Source: CAYPKW01 sp964411425
GTDB taxonomy: Bacteria; Pseudomonadota; Alphaproteobacteria; Dongiales; Dongiaceae
NCBI GenBank assembly: GCA_964411425.1
Contig: CAYPKW010000047.1
Coordinates: 1-19,687 of the forward strand
Length of the DNA: 19,687 bases
Direction of reading: 5' to 3'
Shown here: piece by piece, positions 1-7,047 of the stretch
How positions within the stretch are numbered: the stretch's first letter is position 1
Layout: the number at the start of each line of letters is the position of its first letter
Notes under the pieces: generated by a model
Seen by the model: only the letters and a program-made list of their open reading frames with translations
Database searches by the model: none
Told to the model about the DNA's origin: nothing
Made by a program: the position numbers and the translations under genes

Positions 1-108
1 TGCAAGGCGCGGGCCAGGCGCAGGCGATTGAATCCGCTCGATTCCCGGTCGAACCGGAAACGCCGCGCCCGGCAGTTTCTGCCCGCCTTGCGCCGGCCTC
101 CGGTCGGG

Positions 109-114
109 TATAAT
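109..114 (+). promoter_or_regulatory. Candidate -10 box of the response regulator gene
   Basis: TATAAT lies 28 bases before the ATG of the response regulator and is an exact match to the sigma70 -10 consensus in otherwise very GC-rich DNA. A weak -35 candidate, TTGCGC at 88-93, sits 15 bases upstream, which is a short spacer. A similar CGGTCGG..TATAA.CACG string recurs at 876-894, after this gene. The call rests on sequence match alone. Confidence 0.4.
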
Positions 115-142
115 CACGGCCAGGCGTGGCCGAGGAGAGACG

Positions 143-865
143 ATGAGCACAACCGAAACCGCGCCCCGCCCGCGCGGCGTGGCCGGCAAGAGGGTGCTGC
201 TGGTGGACGACGATCAGGGGCTGCGGCAGTCTCTGGCCGAGCAGTTCCGGCTGCACGAGGAGTTCGTCACGGCGGAAGCCGGCACCGGGGCGGCGGCCAT
301 CGAGCTGGCGCGCCAGCAGCGTTTCGATGCCGTGCTGCTCGACGTGGGCCTGCCCGACATGGACGGACGCGAGGTCTGCCGCTTGCTGCGCCGCAACGGC
401 GTGGCGGCCCCCATCATCATGCTGACCGCGGCGGACGGCGAGGCGGACACGATCCTCGGCCTCGAATCGGGCGCCAACGACTACGTCACCAAGCCGTTCC
501 GCCTGGGCGTCCTGTTGGCCCGGCTGCGCACGCAGCTGCGCCAGCATGAGGGCACCGAGGCCGCGGTGTTCGCCATCGGCCCCTATACGTTCCGGCCGAG
601 CGCCAAGCTCCTGGTCGACGAGGCCGCCAGGAAGAAGGTCCGGCTGACCGAGAAGGAGGCGGCGATCCTGAAGTACCTCTATCGCGCCGGCGACCGCGCC
701 GTGGGCCGCGACACGCTCCTCGGCGAGGTGTGGGGCTACAACGCCGCCGTCACCACCCATACGCTGGAGACGCACATCTACCGCCTGCGCCAGAAGGTCG
801 AGCGCGACCCCTCGAAGGCCGAGATCCTGGTGACCGAGCCGGGCGGCTATCGGCTGGTTCCCTAG
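143..865 (+). CDS. OmpR/PhoB-family two-component response regulator (kinase not adjacent)
   Basis: This 240-residue protein would receive a phosphate from a sensor kinase and act as a DNA-binding transcription regulator in the cytoplasm. The receiver domain (about 16-133) has the acidic cluster VDDD at 21-24, the phospho-acceptor Asp67 in LLDVGLPDMDG, Thr95 and Lys117 in the TKPF motif. A winged-helix DNA-binding domain fills about 145-238 and contains LTEKE and the recognition-helix region THTLETHIYRLRQKVE, ending in the usual GGYRL. The length is typical of the family. The start is supported by GAGGAGAG five to ten bases before ATG and by a TATAAT box at 109. The first 15 residues are a short non-conserved tail. 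No histidine kinase gene is seen in the window, so it is an orphan here or its partner lies upstream. Targets are unknown. Confidence 0.93.
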   Translation: MSTTETAPRPRGVAGKRVLLVDDDQGLRQSLAEQFRLHEEFVTAEAGTGAAAIELARQQRFDAVLLDVGLPDMDGREVCRLLRRNGVAAPIIMLTAADGEADTILGLESGANDYVTKPFRLGVLLARLRTQLRQHEGTEAAVFAIGPYTFRPSAKLLVDEAARKKVRLTEKEAAILKYLYRAGDRAVGRDTLLGEVWGYNAAVTTHTLETHIYRLRQKVERDPSKAEILVTEPGGYRLVP

Positions 866-920
866 AGTCCATCTCGGTCGGATGCTATAACACGAAGGGC
901 CGAGGACGGCGACCTCTTGC

Positions 921-1031
921 CTCGTGCTTCGAGACGCCGGCTTCGCCGGCTCCTCAGCATGAGGCAAGGGGTTGTTTTTGTGAACAAAACCTCGTCCTGA
1001 GGAGCGCCCGAAGGGCGCGTCTCGAAGGACG
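921..1031. repeat. Inverted pair of palindromic intergenic repeat elements
   Basis: Two copies of one repeat unit face each other across a T-rich centre. The left copy (921-964) contains the hairpin GCCGGC-TTC-GCCGGC (936-950). The right copy (990-1031) contains GCGCCC-GAA-GGGCGC (1004-1018). The outer arms also pair: 923-937 matches the reverse complement of 1017-1031 at 14 of 15 positions, and 950-964 matches that of 990-1004 at 12 of 15. Units with the core CCTCGTCCTGAGGAG...CGTCTCGAAGGACG are familiar as dispersed intergenic repeats in alphaproteobacteria. Transcribed, this would fold into a large stem and could protect or terminate the upstream message. The inner stems differ in sequence but keep pairing, which suggests selection on structure. 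Confidence 0.75.
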
Positions 1032-1060
1032 GGCTACGAGTCGATCTCAGTGGCTCTTGG

Positions 1061-1066
1061 TATAAC
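1061..1066 (+). promoter_or_regulatory. Possible -10 box of the MBL-fold hydrolase gene
   Basis: TATAAC is 28 bases before the preferred GTG start at 1095, the same distance as the TATAAT box from the response regulator ATG. No convincing -35 box was found 16-18 bases upstream. If real, it argues against the alternative upstream start at 1050, which would place the box inside the coding region. Weak evidence. Confidence 0.25.
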
Positions 1067-1094
1067 TCGTAAGCCGCGGGCGGAAGGGCGATCG

Positions 1095-1928
1095 GTGCGA
1101 TCGGGGGACGGCGTCTCGGTACGATTCTGGGGGGTGCGCGGCAGCATCGCCTGCCCGGGGCCGGCCTATCAGCGCTACGGCGGCAACACGTCCTGCGTCG
1201 AGCTGCGCTGCGGCCCGCATCTCTTGATCTTCGACGGCGGCACCGGATTGCGGCCGCTGGGCGAGCACCTGAAGGGCGAGGCGCCCATCGACGCCGACCT
1301 GTTCTTCAGCCACAGCCATCTCGACCACATCTCCGGGCTGCCGTTCTTCAAGACGCTGTTCGATCCGGCGAACCGCTGCCGCATGTGGGCGGGCCACCTG
1401 AAACCGGAGCGCGACTTGCGCGCCGTGCTGTGCATCCTGATGACGGCGCCCCTGTTCCCGGTGCCGCTCGACATCTTCACCGCCGAGACCGCCTACACCG
1501 ACTTCCTGGCCGGCGAGACCTTGGAACCGCGCCCGGGCTTGGCAATCAAGACCGCGCCCCTCAACCATCCCAACGGCGCCACCGGCTACCGTGCCGAATA
1601 CGCCGGCAAGTCCGTGTGCTACGTCACCGACACCGAGCACGCGATCGGCAGGCGCGACGCCCGGATCGTCGATCTGGTGCGCGGCGCCGACATCTTCATC
1701 TACGACGCCACCTACACCGACGAGGAGTACCCGCGCTTCCTTACCTGGGGCCATTCGACCTGGGAGGAAGGCGTGCGCCTCGCCGAGGCGGCGGGCGTGA
1801 AACGGCTAGTCCTCTTCCACCACGATCCCGGCCACGACGACGCGTTCATGGATCGGGTGGCGACGGCCGCCGCCGCCCGCCGGCCCGGCACGCTGGTGGC
1901 GCAGGAGGGGATGACGCTCGAACCCTAG
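1095..1928 (+). CDS. MBL-fold metallo-hydrolase
   Basis: A 277-residue soluble member of the metallo-beta-lactamase fold superfamily, closest in style to the PhnP/RNase Z-like hydrolases that cleave phosphoesters. The substrate cannot be told. Visible motifs are VRFWGVRGS (8-16), YGGNTSC (28-34), DGGTG (47-51) and the metal-binding HSHLDH (73-78). Further candidate ligands are His158, Asp179 in VTDTEH, and the WGHSTWEEG and FHHDPGH motifs near the C-terminus. The GTG start at 1095 was chosen because GGAAGGG sits seven bases before it and the conserved region begins at once. The frame stays open to a GTG at 1050 with no good ribosome site. The stop codon is the first three bases of a palindromic repeat. 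It follows the response regulator on the same strand after 229 bases of repeat-rich DNA, so co-regulation is possible but not shown. Confidence 0.88.
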   Translation: MRSGDGVSVRFWGVRGSIACPGPAYQRYGGNTSCVELRCGPHLLIFDGGTGLRPLGEHLKGEAPIDADLFFSHSHLDHISGLPFFKTLFDPANRCRMWAGHLKPERDLRAVLCILMTAPLFPVPLDIFTAETAYTDFLAGETLEPRPGLAIKTAPLNHPNGATGYRAEYAGKSVCYVTDTEHAIGRRDARIVDLVRGADIFIYDATYTDEEYPRFLTWGHSTWEEGVRLAEAAGVKRLVLFHHDPGHDDAFMDRVATAAAARRPGTLVAQEGMTLEP

Positions 1929-1977
1929 AGCAAGATCGGATCAGATTGAATCAATCTGATCCGTGAATCTTGCTCTA
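1926..1977. repeat. Palindromic repeat overlapping the MBL gene stop codon
   Basis: The arms TAGAGCAAGAT (1926-1936) and ATCTTGCTCTA (1967-1977) are perfect reverse complements. So are the inner arms GATCAGATTGA and TCAATCTGATC around the centre. The element starts on the TAG stop of the MBL-fold gene. Its outer end (TAGAGCA.GATC) is shared with the neighbouring palindrome, so both belong to one family of alphaproteobacterial intergenic palindromes. In RNA it makes a strong hairpin that could end transcription of the plus-strand gene, though there is no long U run. Confidence 0.75.
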
Positions 1978-1989
1978 ATTCAAAAGCTT

Positions 1990-2038
1990 GAGCATGATCT
2001 TATCGGAAAAGTGATAGCCACTTTTCCGGATCATGCTC
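1990..2038. repeat. Palindromic intergenic repeat (GAGCATGATC...GGAAAAGTG type)
   Basis: The outer arms GAGCATGATC (1990-1999) and GATCATGCTC (2029-2038) and the inner arms CGGAAAAGTG (2004-2013) and CACTTTTCCG (2019-2028) are perfect inverted repeats around ATAGC. This motif is familiar from intergenic regions of Rhizobiales and related orders, often beside the preceding palindrome type. It lies between the convergent ends of the MBL gene and the carbonic anhydrase gene and may serve as a bidirectional hairpin. That role is inferred from position. Confidence 0.8.
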
Positions 2039-2064
2039 TAGGCCGGCGCTCCCGGGCCCGCGCT

Positions 2065-2646
2065 TCAGCGCGCGCGGCCGAGACGCGTCGCCGCCTTCAC
2101 CTCCTCGAGCCGGCCGCTGCGCACGTCGTAGACATAGCCGTATACGGGAATGCGGCCCGGCACGAGCGGATGGTTGCGGATGCGCCGGACGTCCTCGACC
2201 ACGCTCGACGACAGGTCCTGGATGGTGAGCCAGTCGATGAAGTCGGCCTCGGTCGAACCGTCCTTGCCCCCGGGGTCGCCCCAGCCGTCCCCGCCCAGAT
2301 TGGCCGTCTCGAGGCTGCTCGCGAGCAGCCGGCGCATGACGGCGTCGGTGAAGGTTTCCATTCCGCAATTGGTATGGTGCACGACGAACCATTCGCGCGT
2401 GCCCAAGAGCTTGTACGAGATCACGAGCGAGCGGATGGCGTCGTCGCTCGCCCGCCCGCCGGCGTTGCGGACGACGTGGGCGTCGCCCTCGGCGAGGCCG
2501 GCGAACTTGGCCGGATCGAGCCGGGCGTCCATGCAGGTGAGAATGGCGAAGCGCCGGCGCGGCGGCATCGCCAGCTTGGCCTTGTCGCCGAAAGCGGCGG
2601 CGTAGGCCCGGTTCGCGCCCAGCACTTCCTGACGAATCTTGCTCAT
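2065..2646 (-). CDS. Beta-class carbonic anhydrase
   Basis: A 193-residue zinc enzyme that interconverts CO2 and bicarbonate in the cytoplasm. Zinc ligands are clear: Cys38 in the CMDARLD motif (38-44, with the Asp40/Arg42 dyad), and His91 and Cys94 in HHTNCGM. The conserved RNAGGR stretch is at 60-65. No signal peptide is seen and the length is normal for the small bacterial beta forms. The ATG at 2646 was chosen because AGGGAGGAG lies just upstream and the family begins here. The frame stays open to 2802, but that stretch is proline/arginine-rich and not conserved-looking. A TTGACA-17-GATAGT promoter at 2840-2868 would give a leader of about 190 bases. The gene follows the ABC importer on the same strand but appears to have its own promoter. 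Confidence 0.93.
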   Translation of the reverse strand: MSKIRQEVLGANRAYAAAFGDKAKLAMPPRRRFAILTCMDARLDPAKFAGLAEGDAHVVRNAGGRASDDAIRSLVISYKLLGTREWFVVHHTNCGMETFTDAVMRRLLASSLETANLGGDGWGDPGGKDGSTEADFIDWLTIQDLSSSVVEDVRRIRNHPLVPGRIPVYGYVYDVRSGRLEEVKAATRLGRAR

Positions 2647-2839
2647 GCGACTCCTCCCTTGCGGCATCGGTTGCGGCGCCGATCGGGGCACGGCCGCGGG
2701 AGACGAGCGAGGCAGCCATCGAGGGGAGCGCGGCGGGGAAACCACGGAACCGCCCAAGGAAATCCGGGCGGCGGCTCCTATCGCTTTAGCTGCATTTCTC
2801 ACGCGCCCGCAAGCTGATGCTCAAATCGGCGCAAGCGGC

Positions 2840-2868
2840 ACTATCGGGAAGCGGCCGGCCGCTGTCAA
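2840..2868 (-). promoter_or_regulatory. Sigma70-like promoter for carbonic anhydrase, with a palindromic spacer
   Basis: On the minus strand TTGACA (2863-2868) and GATAGT (2840-2845) are separated by exactly 17 bases. The spacer and flank hold the perfect 14-base palindrome AGCGGCCGGCCGCT (2850-2863), which could be an operator bound by a dimeric regulator. The promoter lies 20 bases after the last importer gene and reads towards the carbonic anhydrase gene. Confidence 0.6.
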
Positions 2869-2888
2869 GGCTCTCCGCCGCCCGCCTC

Positions 2889-4082
2889 TCACTTGTACGG
2901 GTCTGCGGCGTCTCTTAATCCGTCGCCCATGAAATTGAACGCCAGCACGACGAGGATCACCGGCACTACCGGCAGCATGAGCCAGGGATAGAGCGCCACG
3001 ACGTTGATGTTCTGCGCCTCGGCCAACAGCACGCCCCAACTCGTGATCGGCGGCCTGAGACCGAGCCCGAGGAAGGAGAGCGCCGTCTCGCCCAGGATCA
3101 TCGACGGCACCGACAGCGTCGCCGAGGCGATCAGGTGGCTGGCGAAGCTGGGCAAAAGGTGGCGCAAGATGATGCGCCGCGGCCGCGCCCCCATGAGCTG
3201 GGCGGCGACGCAGAAATCCTCCTCGCGCAGCGCCAGGAGCTTGGAGCGTACCGCGCGGGCGAGCCCGGTCCAGTCCAAGAGCCCCAGGATGATCGTGATG
3301 CCGAAATAGATCAGGAGCGGGCTCCAGGTCACCGGCAGGATGGCGGACAGCGCCAGCCACAGCGGCACGTTGGGCAGCGAACGCAAGACCTCGATCAGGC
3401 GGTTGCTGACCTCGTCGAACCAGCCGCCGTGATAGCCGGCGATGCCGCCGATGAGGACGCCCAGGAGGAAACTCACGCTCACGCCCAGGAGCCCGATGGT
3501 GAGCGAGATGCGGGCGCCGTAGACGACGCGCGACAGCATGTCGCGCCCCAGCCGGTCGGTGCCCAAGAAGAACAGCGTGCCGCCTTCGGGCGGGCAGATG
3601 AGATGCAAACTGGCCGTAAGAAAGCCCCAGAATTCGTAAGCGTCACCCCGGCAGAAGAATCGAATCGGCTGCGGCGCGCTGGTGTCGACGGTATAGACGC
3701 GGCGCAGGTTCTGCATGTCGAGGCTGTAGCTGTAGGGATAGACGAACGGCCCGACGAAGCGGTCGCCGTGGAACAGGTGAACGGACTGCGGCGGCGCGTA
3801 GATGAAGTCGACGTGGCGGCTGTGCTGCCCGTAGGGCGCCAGGAACTCGCTCACGAGGATCGACGCGTACATGGCGATCAGTACCGCCATCGACACGACC
3901 GCCAGCCGGTGGTGCCTGAACTTCCACCACATCATGCGCCACTGCGAGGCGAGGAAATAGCGTTCCTGGCCGGCCGTCAGCCGCTCGACCGAGAAGGGGT
4001 CGAACGGATCGGTGGAGACCTGGTGGGGGATCGGCTGCCGGTCCGAGGGGCGCCGCCGACCGCCGGCCGCGGCGAGGGTCAT
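2889..4082 (-). CDS. Oligopeptide-type ABC importer, inner-membrane permease (OppC/DppC/YejE-like)
   Basis: A 397-residue permease forming half of the channel of a peptide-type ABC importer. It has a cytoplasmic N-terminal tail with the family motif QWRMMWWKFRHHRLA (47-61), then the first membrane helix at about 62-82. A loop of about 100 residues follows (83-185), ending in the family's FFLGTDRLGRDMLSR. Five further helices follow, and the EAA loop for the ATPase is near 291-312 (VAAQLMGARPRRIILRHLLP). Ordinary DppC proteins are about 300 residues; the long first periplasmic loop recalls the YejE subgroup. The ATG at 4082 overlaps the stop of the upstream permease by four bases (ATGA), so it is probably translationally coupled. 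It is the last gene of the long minus-strand operon. Confidence 0.9.
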   Translation of the reverse strand: MTLAAAGGRRRPSDRQPIPHQVSTDPFDPFSVERLTAGQERYFLASQWRMMWWKFRHHRLAVVSMAVLIAMYASILVSEFLAPYGQHSRHVDFIYAPPQSVHLFHGDRFVGPFVYPYSYSLDMQNLRRVYTVDTSAPQPIRFFCRGDAYEFWGFLTASLHLICPPEGGTLFFLGTDRLGRDMLSRVVYGARISLTIGLLGVSVSFLLGVLIGGIAGYHGGWFDEVSNRLIEVLRSLPNVPLWLALSAILPVTWSPLLIYFGITIILGLLDWTGLARAVRSKLLALREEDFCVAAQLMGARPRRIILRHLLPSFASHLIASATLSVPSMILGETALSFLGLGLRPPITSWGVLLAEAQNINVVALYPWLMLPVVPVILVVLAFNFMGDGLRDAADPYK

Positions 4083-5077
4083 TTCGTGGCCCCTTCGCCG
4101 AGCCGGATGCGCGGGTCGAGCACGACCAGCAGCAGGTCCGACAGGAACACGCCGATCACGGTGAGCAGCGCCAGGAACATCAGGAACGAGCCGGCGAGGT
4201 ACATGTCCTGGCTGCGCAGGGCGTCGAGCAGCATCGGTCCCGTGGTCGGCAGCGACAGCACGACCGAGACGATGACCGCGCCCGACACCACTTCGGGAAG
4301 CAGGCTGCCGATATCGGCGACGAACGGGTTGAGCGACATGCGCAAGGGGTACTTGATGAGCGCCCGCAGCCGCGGTAGCCCCTTGGCACGCGCCGTCACT
4401 ACGTATTGCTTCTGCAGCTCGTCCAGCAGGTTGGCGCGCAAACGCCGGATCATGGCCGCGGTGCCCGAGGTGCCGATGACCACGACCGGCACCCACAGAT
4501 GGGCCAGCACCGAGCCGAGCTTCGCCCAGCTCCAGGGCTGGTCGATGTAGAGCGGGTCCATGAGCCCGCCGATCGACGTGCCGAAGTACACGTAGGCGAA
4601 ATAGAGCAGCACCAGCGCCAACAGGAAGCTCGGTGTCGCCAGGCCGAGGAAGCCGATGAAGGTCAGCAGATAGTCGAAGAACCCGTACTGGTGGGTGGCC
4701 GAATAGACGCCGATGGGAAACGACACCAGCCAGATGAACACGATGGTGGCGGCCGACACGATGGCCGTCAGCGACAGGCGGTCGCCCACCACCTCGTTGA
4801 CCGACAGGTTGAACTCGAACGAGTACCCCATGTCGCCCTGCAGCAGGCCCGTCACCCACTTCAGATAGCGCTCGTAGATCGGGCGATCGAGCCCGTACTG
4901 CGCCTTGAGGCCGGCGATCTTCTCCTCGTCCACCGCCTCGCCCTGGCTCTCGAGCTCGGCGATGTAGGTGCTGAGATAGTCGCCGGGCGGCGCCTCGATG
5001 ATGGCGAACACCAGCGCGCTGATCACCAGCAGCGTCGGCACCATGGCAATGAGTCGGCGGATGACGTAACCGAACAT
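4079..5077 (-). CDS. Oligopeptide-type ABC importer, inner-membrane permease (OppB/DppB-like)
   Basis: A 332-residue inner-membrane protein pairing with the downstream permease. It begins MFGYVIRRLIAMVPTLLVIS, the classic first helix of this family. A periplasmic loop follows with AQYGLDRPIYERYLKWV (59-75) and GDMGYSF (81-87). Helices lie at about 107-125, 135-160, 187-208, 259-277 and 297-320. The EAA coupling loop is at 226-247 (VVTARAKGLPRLRALIKYPLR). Length matches the family. The start is backed by GGAAGGA upstream, 23 bases after the binding-protein stop. Neighbouring genes supply the binding protein, ATPase and second permease, so the importer is complete. Confidence 0.92.
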   Translation of the reverse strand: MFGYVIRRLIAMVPTLLVISALVFAIIEAPPGDYLSTYIAELESQGEAVDEEKIAGLKAQYGLDRPIYERYLKWVTGLLQGDMGYSFEFNLSVNEVVGDRLSLTAIVSAATIVFIWLVSFPIGVYSATHQYGFFDYLLTFIGFLGLATPSFLLALVLLYFAYVYFGTSIGGLMDPLYIDQPWSWAKLGSVLAHLWVPVVVIGTSGTAAMIRRLRANLLDELQKQYVVTARAKGLPRLRALIKYPLRMSLNPFVADIGSLLPEVVSGAVIVSVVLSLPTTGPMLLDALRSQDMYLAGSFLMFLALLTVIGVFLSDLLLVVLDPRIRLGEGATK

Positions 5078-5100
5078 GGGGGTCCTTCCGGCGCGGCTGG

Positions 5101-7047
5101 CTAGTTGGTCACGGTCTCGGCGTCCGCACCCTCGGCGAGCCAGAAGGTGTCGGGCTTGTAGAAGCCGAAATGGGCGCCGGGGTCCCAGCTATAGACCCCT
5201 TTGAGGGGCAGGTTGCGCAGCGTGTTGCGCACCACGACCGGCTGCGGCACGCCGGCCACCGTGCCGATGGTGAACACCTGGTCGGTGTAGATCGACAGCA
5301 TCAGGCCCCAGATCTCGGCCCGCTCGGCGCGCGTCGCGGCGTTGCGCCAGGCGCCGAGCAGCTCGGCCAAGGTCTGCGCCGGCGGCAGGTCCGCGAGCTC
5401 GCCCGCCTCGCCGCCGGTCTCGACGTGCTGGCCCCACTTCGGCCATTGCAGTTGCTGTTGGCTGGTCGGCGCCAGCTCCAAGGGCGCCATGTCCGGGGTG
5501 GCGAGGCCGTTTTCGAGGCCGGACCACACCGACATCACGGTCTCGCCGGCGAAGATGCGGTTGCGGAACACCTCGCGCTGCGAGGGCCTGGTGAACATGC
5601 GCACGCCCACCTTGCGCCAGCCGTCGCCGACCAGCTCGAGTACGTCGGTTTCCTCGGTGCTCTCGCCCGCCGTCTCCACCACGATGTCGAGCGGCCGGCC
5701 GTCGGGCATGAGCCGCACGCCCTCGCCGTTGCGCTGGGTGAGGCCCATCTCGTCGAGCAGGCGATTGGCGCGCGCGAGATCGAACTGGGCCCAGGCGTCC
5801 CGCAACTCGGGACTGAAGAGCGGGCTGCCCCGCAGCACGCTGTTGGCGCCCTCCACGCCCAGGCCGTAGTAGATGACCTGGTTGATCTCATGGCGGTCGA
5901 TGGCGAGCGACAGCGCGCGGCGAAAGCGGACGTCGCGTAAAAGCTTGCGCCAGCCCGGGTCGTTCACGTTCAGATTGGGATAGATACAGATCTTGGAACC
6001 GGTGACGCTGTCCCACAGCCGGACGCCGTAGTCGCCGGCCTTCTCGCCCTCCTTGAGGAAGGTATAATTGTCGAAACGCAGATTGCGCGCCTGCAAATCG
6101 GCCTCTCCGGCCCCCGTCTTGGCCGGGATGATCTTGGCGTCGGCGATCTGGAAGATGACGCGGTCGAGATAGGGCAGCTGCCGGCCATCGGCGTCGACCC
6201 GGTAATAGTAGGGGTTGCGCTCGAACACGAAGCGCTCCGAGGGCGGCTTGGTCGTCAGCACCCAAGGCTCCAGCGTCGGCAGCTTCGGGTTGTCGTTCTT
6301 GTACATGTTGTCCTTGCGATTGTGCAGCGCCGCCCAGTTCGGCTGCTCGGCGTCGGCCACCTTGGCGGCGAGCTCCACGGCTTCGGCGTAACGCGCGTGC
6401 AGCTTCTTCAGGTAGTGGCTGGGGCGGAAGATGTAGAGCGGGCTCGCCCCGGCGAGCGCCGGCAGGAAGTCCGCGTTGGGCCGCGCCCAACTGTAGCGGA
6501 TGGTGGTGTCGTCGACGATCTCGACCTCGGGCGGCTCGCCGTTCACCAACATGACCTGCGACGGCCCGGTCGGCGACAGCTCGGGGTTGTTGGCCACGTC
6601 CTCCCAATAGTAGCGGAAGTCCTCGGTGGTGAACGGGGCGCCGTCCGACCACTTGTGGCCGGGGCGTAGGCGGAACGAGAAGATGCGCCCCTCCTCGACG
6701 TCGAAGCTCTGCAGGATGTCGGGGACGATGTTGAAGTCGCGGTCGTAGGCGACCAGGCGCGCGTAACCGTACACCACCATCATCCGGGTGTCCTTGGCCG
6801 ATGCCATCAGCATGGTGATCTGGCCGCCATGGCGCCCGAGGCCGCGCTCCGGTCCGTCGAGGCGGGCCACCGCCGGCGTCGCCGGCACGCGCAGCAGCAC
6901 GGGCGGCAGCTCTCCGGCCTTGACCATCTCGGCCAGCATCGGCGGCTCGATGAGGCTTGGCGGCAGCGTTTCCTCCGCCGCAGCCCGCCCGAACACCGGC
7001 AGCAGGAGCACCGCCGCCGCCAGCGCCAGGGAACAAATTCTCGTCAT
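5101..7047 (-). CDS. ABC importer substrate-binding protein, family 5 (peptide/oligosaccharide-type)
   Basis: A 648-residue periplasmic binding protein with a Sec signal peptide: MTRIC, a hydrophobic core ALAAAVLLLPVFG, and a likely cut after RAAA near residue 24. Typical family 5 features are the FRLRPGHKWSDGAPFTTEDF block, the ERNPYYY-VDADGRQLPYLDRV block and the FRRALSLAIDR block. Family members usually have about 500-550 residues; this one is nearer the larger YejA-like or oligosaccharide-binding members. The solute cannot be named. The frame stays open far upstream through the ATPase gene, but the ATG at 7047 is certain: it overlaps the ATPase stop by four bases and begins a signal peptide. 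Placing the binding protein between ATPase and permease genes is less common than having it first. Confidence 0.92.
   Translation of the reverse strand: MTRICSLALAAAVLLLPVFGRAAAEETLPPSLIEPPMLAEMVKAGELPPVLLRVPATPAVARLDGPERGLGRHGGQITMLMASAKDTRMMVVYGYARLVAYDRDFNIVPDILQSFDVEEGRIFSFRLRPGHKWSDGAPFTTEDFRYYWEDVANNPELSPTGPSQVMLVNGEPPEVEIVDDTTIRYSWARPNADFLPALAGASPLYIFRPSHYLKKLHARYAEAVELAAKVADAEQPNWAALHNRKDNMYKNDNPKLPTLEPWVLTTKPPSERFVFERNPYYYRVDADGRQLPYLDRVIFQIADAKIIPAKTGAGEADLQARNLRFDNYTFLKEGEKAGDYGVRLWDSVTGSKICIYPNLNVNDPGWRKLLRDVRFRRALSLAIDRHEINQVIYYGLGVEGANSVLRGSPLFSPELRDAWAQFDLARANRLLDEMGLTQRNGEGVRLMPDGRPLDIVVETAGESTEETDVLELVGDGWRKVGVRMFTRPSQREVFRNRIFAGETVMSVWSGLENGLATPDMAPLELAPTSQQQLQWPKWGQHVETGGEAGELADLPPAQTLAELLGAWRNAATRAERAEIWGLMLSIYTDQVFTIGTVAGVPQPVVVRNTLRNLPLKGVYSWDPGAHFGFYKPDTFWLAEGADAETVTN

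Noticed and set aside
20..60. A TTCGA-containing hairpin (CCGG-TTCGA-CCGG on the minus strand) resembling a tRNA T-arm
   Set aside because: The loop is five bases instead of seven, and no acceptor, D or anticodon arm can be drawn around it.
2647..2802. N-terminal extension of the carbonic anhydrase in the open frame
   Set aside because: The ATG at 2646 has a strong ribosome site and begins the family homology; the extension is Pro/Arg/Ser-rich and looks like leader DNA.
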